Under the pieces are notes generated by a model. The model ran no database searches. It saw nothing but the letters and a program-made list of their open reading frames with translations, and was not told the DNA's origin. Shown piece after piece: positions 32,090 to 33,012 of a DNA stretch of 33,012 nt. Made by a program: the position numbers and the translations under genes. Position 1 is the stretch's first letter. Each line of letters starts with the position of its first letter. This DNA is from Euryarchaeota archaeon UBA88 (GTDB taxonomy: Archaea > Thermoplasmatota > Poseidoniia > Poseidoniales > Poseidoniaceae), in NCBI GenBank assembly GCA_002499545.1, contig DAME01000013.1, forward strand, positions 24,482-57,493. Direction: 5' to 3'.

Positions 32090-32905
32090 ATGAAAACCCA
32101 TCACATGACCCTGAGTATCATGAACGATTCGTCTTCTCTGTCAGAAGCGTGGACGAAATTGAAGCCTCACTGGCTTATCCCAACAACGGGGAAAGAAATT
32201 CCAAAGACACCAAGTTACAGCCTCCTGCGTTTGCTATTGTCACCATTTTTGAGGCCAATGTTGAATGTACGGATGCATGGACTGCACAGAATTCCACGCA
32301 CTGGACCTGTGATTCTGGCTGCCAATCACCTTTCTCACGTCGACCCCATCATTATCATCGCCTCAGCCCGAAGGACCACCTACTACCTCGCTAAGGAAGG
32401 ACACTTCAAAAACGCCGCAATGCGAACAGCAATGCGTGCCACTGGCCAAATCAAGACCGAACGAAAAGTCGGTGGTGAAGGGGCTCTTTCCAGTGCTGCT
32501 GACGTGTTGGATGCTGGGAAAGCGCTGGGCATCTTCCCCGAAGGCACGAGGTCGAAACGAACCGAAGCACCGTTCTTGCTACCGGGGAAAACTGGTGCTG
32601 CTCGACTTGCTGCATCCTATCCAAACAGCGTAGTCGTCCCAATTGCGTTGAACGGAACTCGATCGATGATGCAGCCACAACTGCATAAATTCCCACGATT
32701 GTGGAGACGAGTCGTTCTATCAGCAGGAGAAGGCATGACGTGGTTGGAGTGGCTTGGAAACCCGCAAGGCGGTTCGACAAATGCAAAACAATTGGCAGAG
32801 GTGGCGCAGCTTGAAGAACATGAAATCCGTGCATTCTTGTCATCACTCTATAGAAAATTTACCGACCAATTGATGAACAGCATATCCGACCTCGGAGCCC
32901 CATAG
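32090..32905 (+). CDS. plsC: PlsC-family 1-acylglycerol-3-phosphate acyltransferase-like protein
   Basis: 271 residues. The acyltransferase block I NHLSHVD (His80, Asp85) and block III FPEGTRSKR (149-157) are intact, and PVVPIALNGTRSM resembles block IV. Bacterial PlsC transfers acyl groups to lysophosphatidic acid. In an archaeon, whose membrane lipids are normally ether-linked, the acceptor is uncertain. Such homologues have been reported in Marine Group II, from memory. ATG 32090 has GAGG 5 nt upstream. An AT-rich ATTAAAAAAAC just before it could instead be a TATA box serving a shorter form starting at 32105 or 32120. Divergent from the secreted-protein gene. Confidence 0.88.
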   Translation: MKTHHMTLSIMNDSSSLSEAWTKLKPHWLIPTTGKEIPKTPSYSLLRLLLSPFLRPMLNVRMHGLHRIPRTGPVILAANHLSHVDPIIIIASARRTTYYLAKEGHFKNAAMRTAMRATGQIKTERKVGGEGALSSAADVLDAGKALGIFPEGTRSKRTEAPFLLPGKTGAARLAASYPNSVVVPIALNGTRSMMQPQLHKFPRLWRRVVLSAGEGMTWLEWLGNPQGGSTNAKQLAEVAQLEEHEIRAFLSSLYRKFTDQLMNSISDLGAP

Positions 32906-32932
32906 TTAAGTAGAGTCAACAAGTGAATCTCC

Positions 32933-33012
32933 GTGAAGCAAAGCATTGCAACGCCTTACGGCGAACTCTTCTTTGTCGGAAAATGTTCCAACATCGAACT
33001 CAAAGCAGAACT
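32933..33012 (+). CDS. Start of a partial gene running off the window
   Basis: A frame starting at GTG 32933 is open to the window end (26 codons plus two bases; begins MKQSIATPYGELFFVGK when GTG is read as Met). It is the only start available after an upstream in-frame stop. A TTAAGTA element about 25 nt before it could be a TATA box giving a leaderless message. The stretch is too short to assign, and a second open frame from GTG 32923 cannot be excluded. Confidence 0.45.
   Translation, partial: MKQSIATPYGELFFVGKCSNIELKAE

Noticed and set aside
31909..32394. 161-codon plus-strand open frame
   Set aside because: Spans the divergent promoter region and the PlsC gene in the wrong frame, with His/Ser/Pro-rich shadow composition.
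1..33012. CRISPR arrays, insertion sequences, integrases or toxin-antitoxin pairs
   Set aside because: No regularly spaced direct repeats, terminal inverted repeats with transposase, or recombinase motifs were seen by reading.

Overview
The window looks like a gene-dense archaeal chromosome, and most likely a marine planktonic euryarchaeon of the Marine Group II / Poseidoniales type (Thermoplasmatota). This assignment is inferred from gene content, not from a database search. Archaeal markers are an archaeal-form RNase P RNA, a KH-domain beta-CASP nuclease (aCPSF1/FttA), a proteasome beta subunit, a ZPR1 zinc-finger protein, a SepF-like protein and archaeal-type AsnRS and TrpRS. They sit among bacterial-like genes: nickel superoxide dismutase with its maturation protease, VKOR, and a PlsC-type acyltransferase. 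Several secreted proteins are anchored by one C-terminal membrane helix. Genes are tightly packed, often with overlapping stops and starts. I saw no insertion sequence, integrase, CRISPR array or prophage signature.

Layout. 1-1125 (minus): an OB-fold protein behind an FtsJ/RlmE-type rRNA 2'-O-methyltransferase. 1229-2560 (plus): a secreted thioredoxin-like CPTC protein and a small unknown protein. 2557-5418 (minus): a compact operon of sugar epimerase, secreted CPYC thioredoxin, VKOR and a His-rich secreted protein, which looks like an extracytoplasmic disulfide-chemistry module. 5552-9843 (plus): a small unknown protein, a run of strong hairpins ending in a T-tract, a DPM1-like glycosyltransferase and an RND/MMPL exporter. 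9843-10149 (minus): RNase P RNA, whose 3' end meets the exporter's stop codon. 10198-15258 (minus): a giant secreted, membrane-anchored surface protein. 15377-16204 (plus): rpiA and tRNA-Lys(CTT).

16209-17912 (minus): carbamate kinase, Ni-SOD and SodX in series. 18049-20432 (plus): asnS and a saccharopine-dehydrogenase-like protein. 20429-22226 (minus): a 42-residue zinc ribbon, a HAD phosphatase and a degenerate glycosyltransferase with membrane helices. 22351-23608 (plus): a second GT2 enzyme and a parvulin. 23621-24864 (minus): tRNA-Pro(TGG), a zinc-ribbon protein and a pyruvoyl-arginine-decarboxylase homologue lacking the self-cleavage serine. 24878-25219 (plus): a small membrane protein. 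25220-27831 (minus): aCPSF1/FttA and proteasome beta. 28004-29271 (plus): SepF-like and ZPR1-like proteins. 29265-31990 (minus): trpS and a secreted membrane-anchored protein. 32090-33012 (plus): a PlsC-family acyltransferase and the start of one more gene.

Themes. Information processing (two aminoacyl-tRNA synthetases, two tRNAs, RNase P RNA, rRNA methyltransferase, termination nuclease) is interleaved with envelope work (glycosyltransferases, sugar epimerase, exporter, surface proteins, secreted redox proteins, acyltransferase) and oxidative-stress defence. The most interesting items are the Trx-VKOR-His-rich operon, the Ni-SOD/SodX pair next to carbamate kinase, the arginine-decarboxylase homologue without its processing site, the hairpin array at 5829-5908, the degenerate glycosyltransferase, and the zinc ribbon at 20429-20557.
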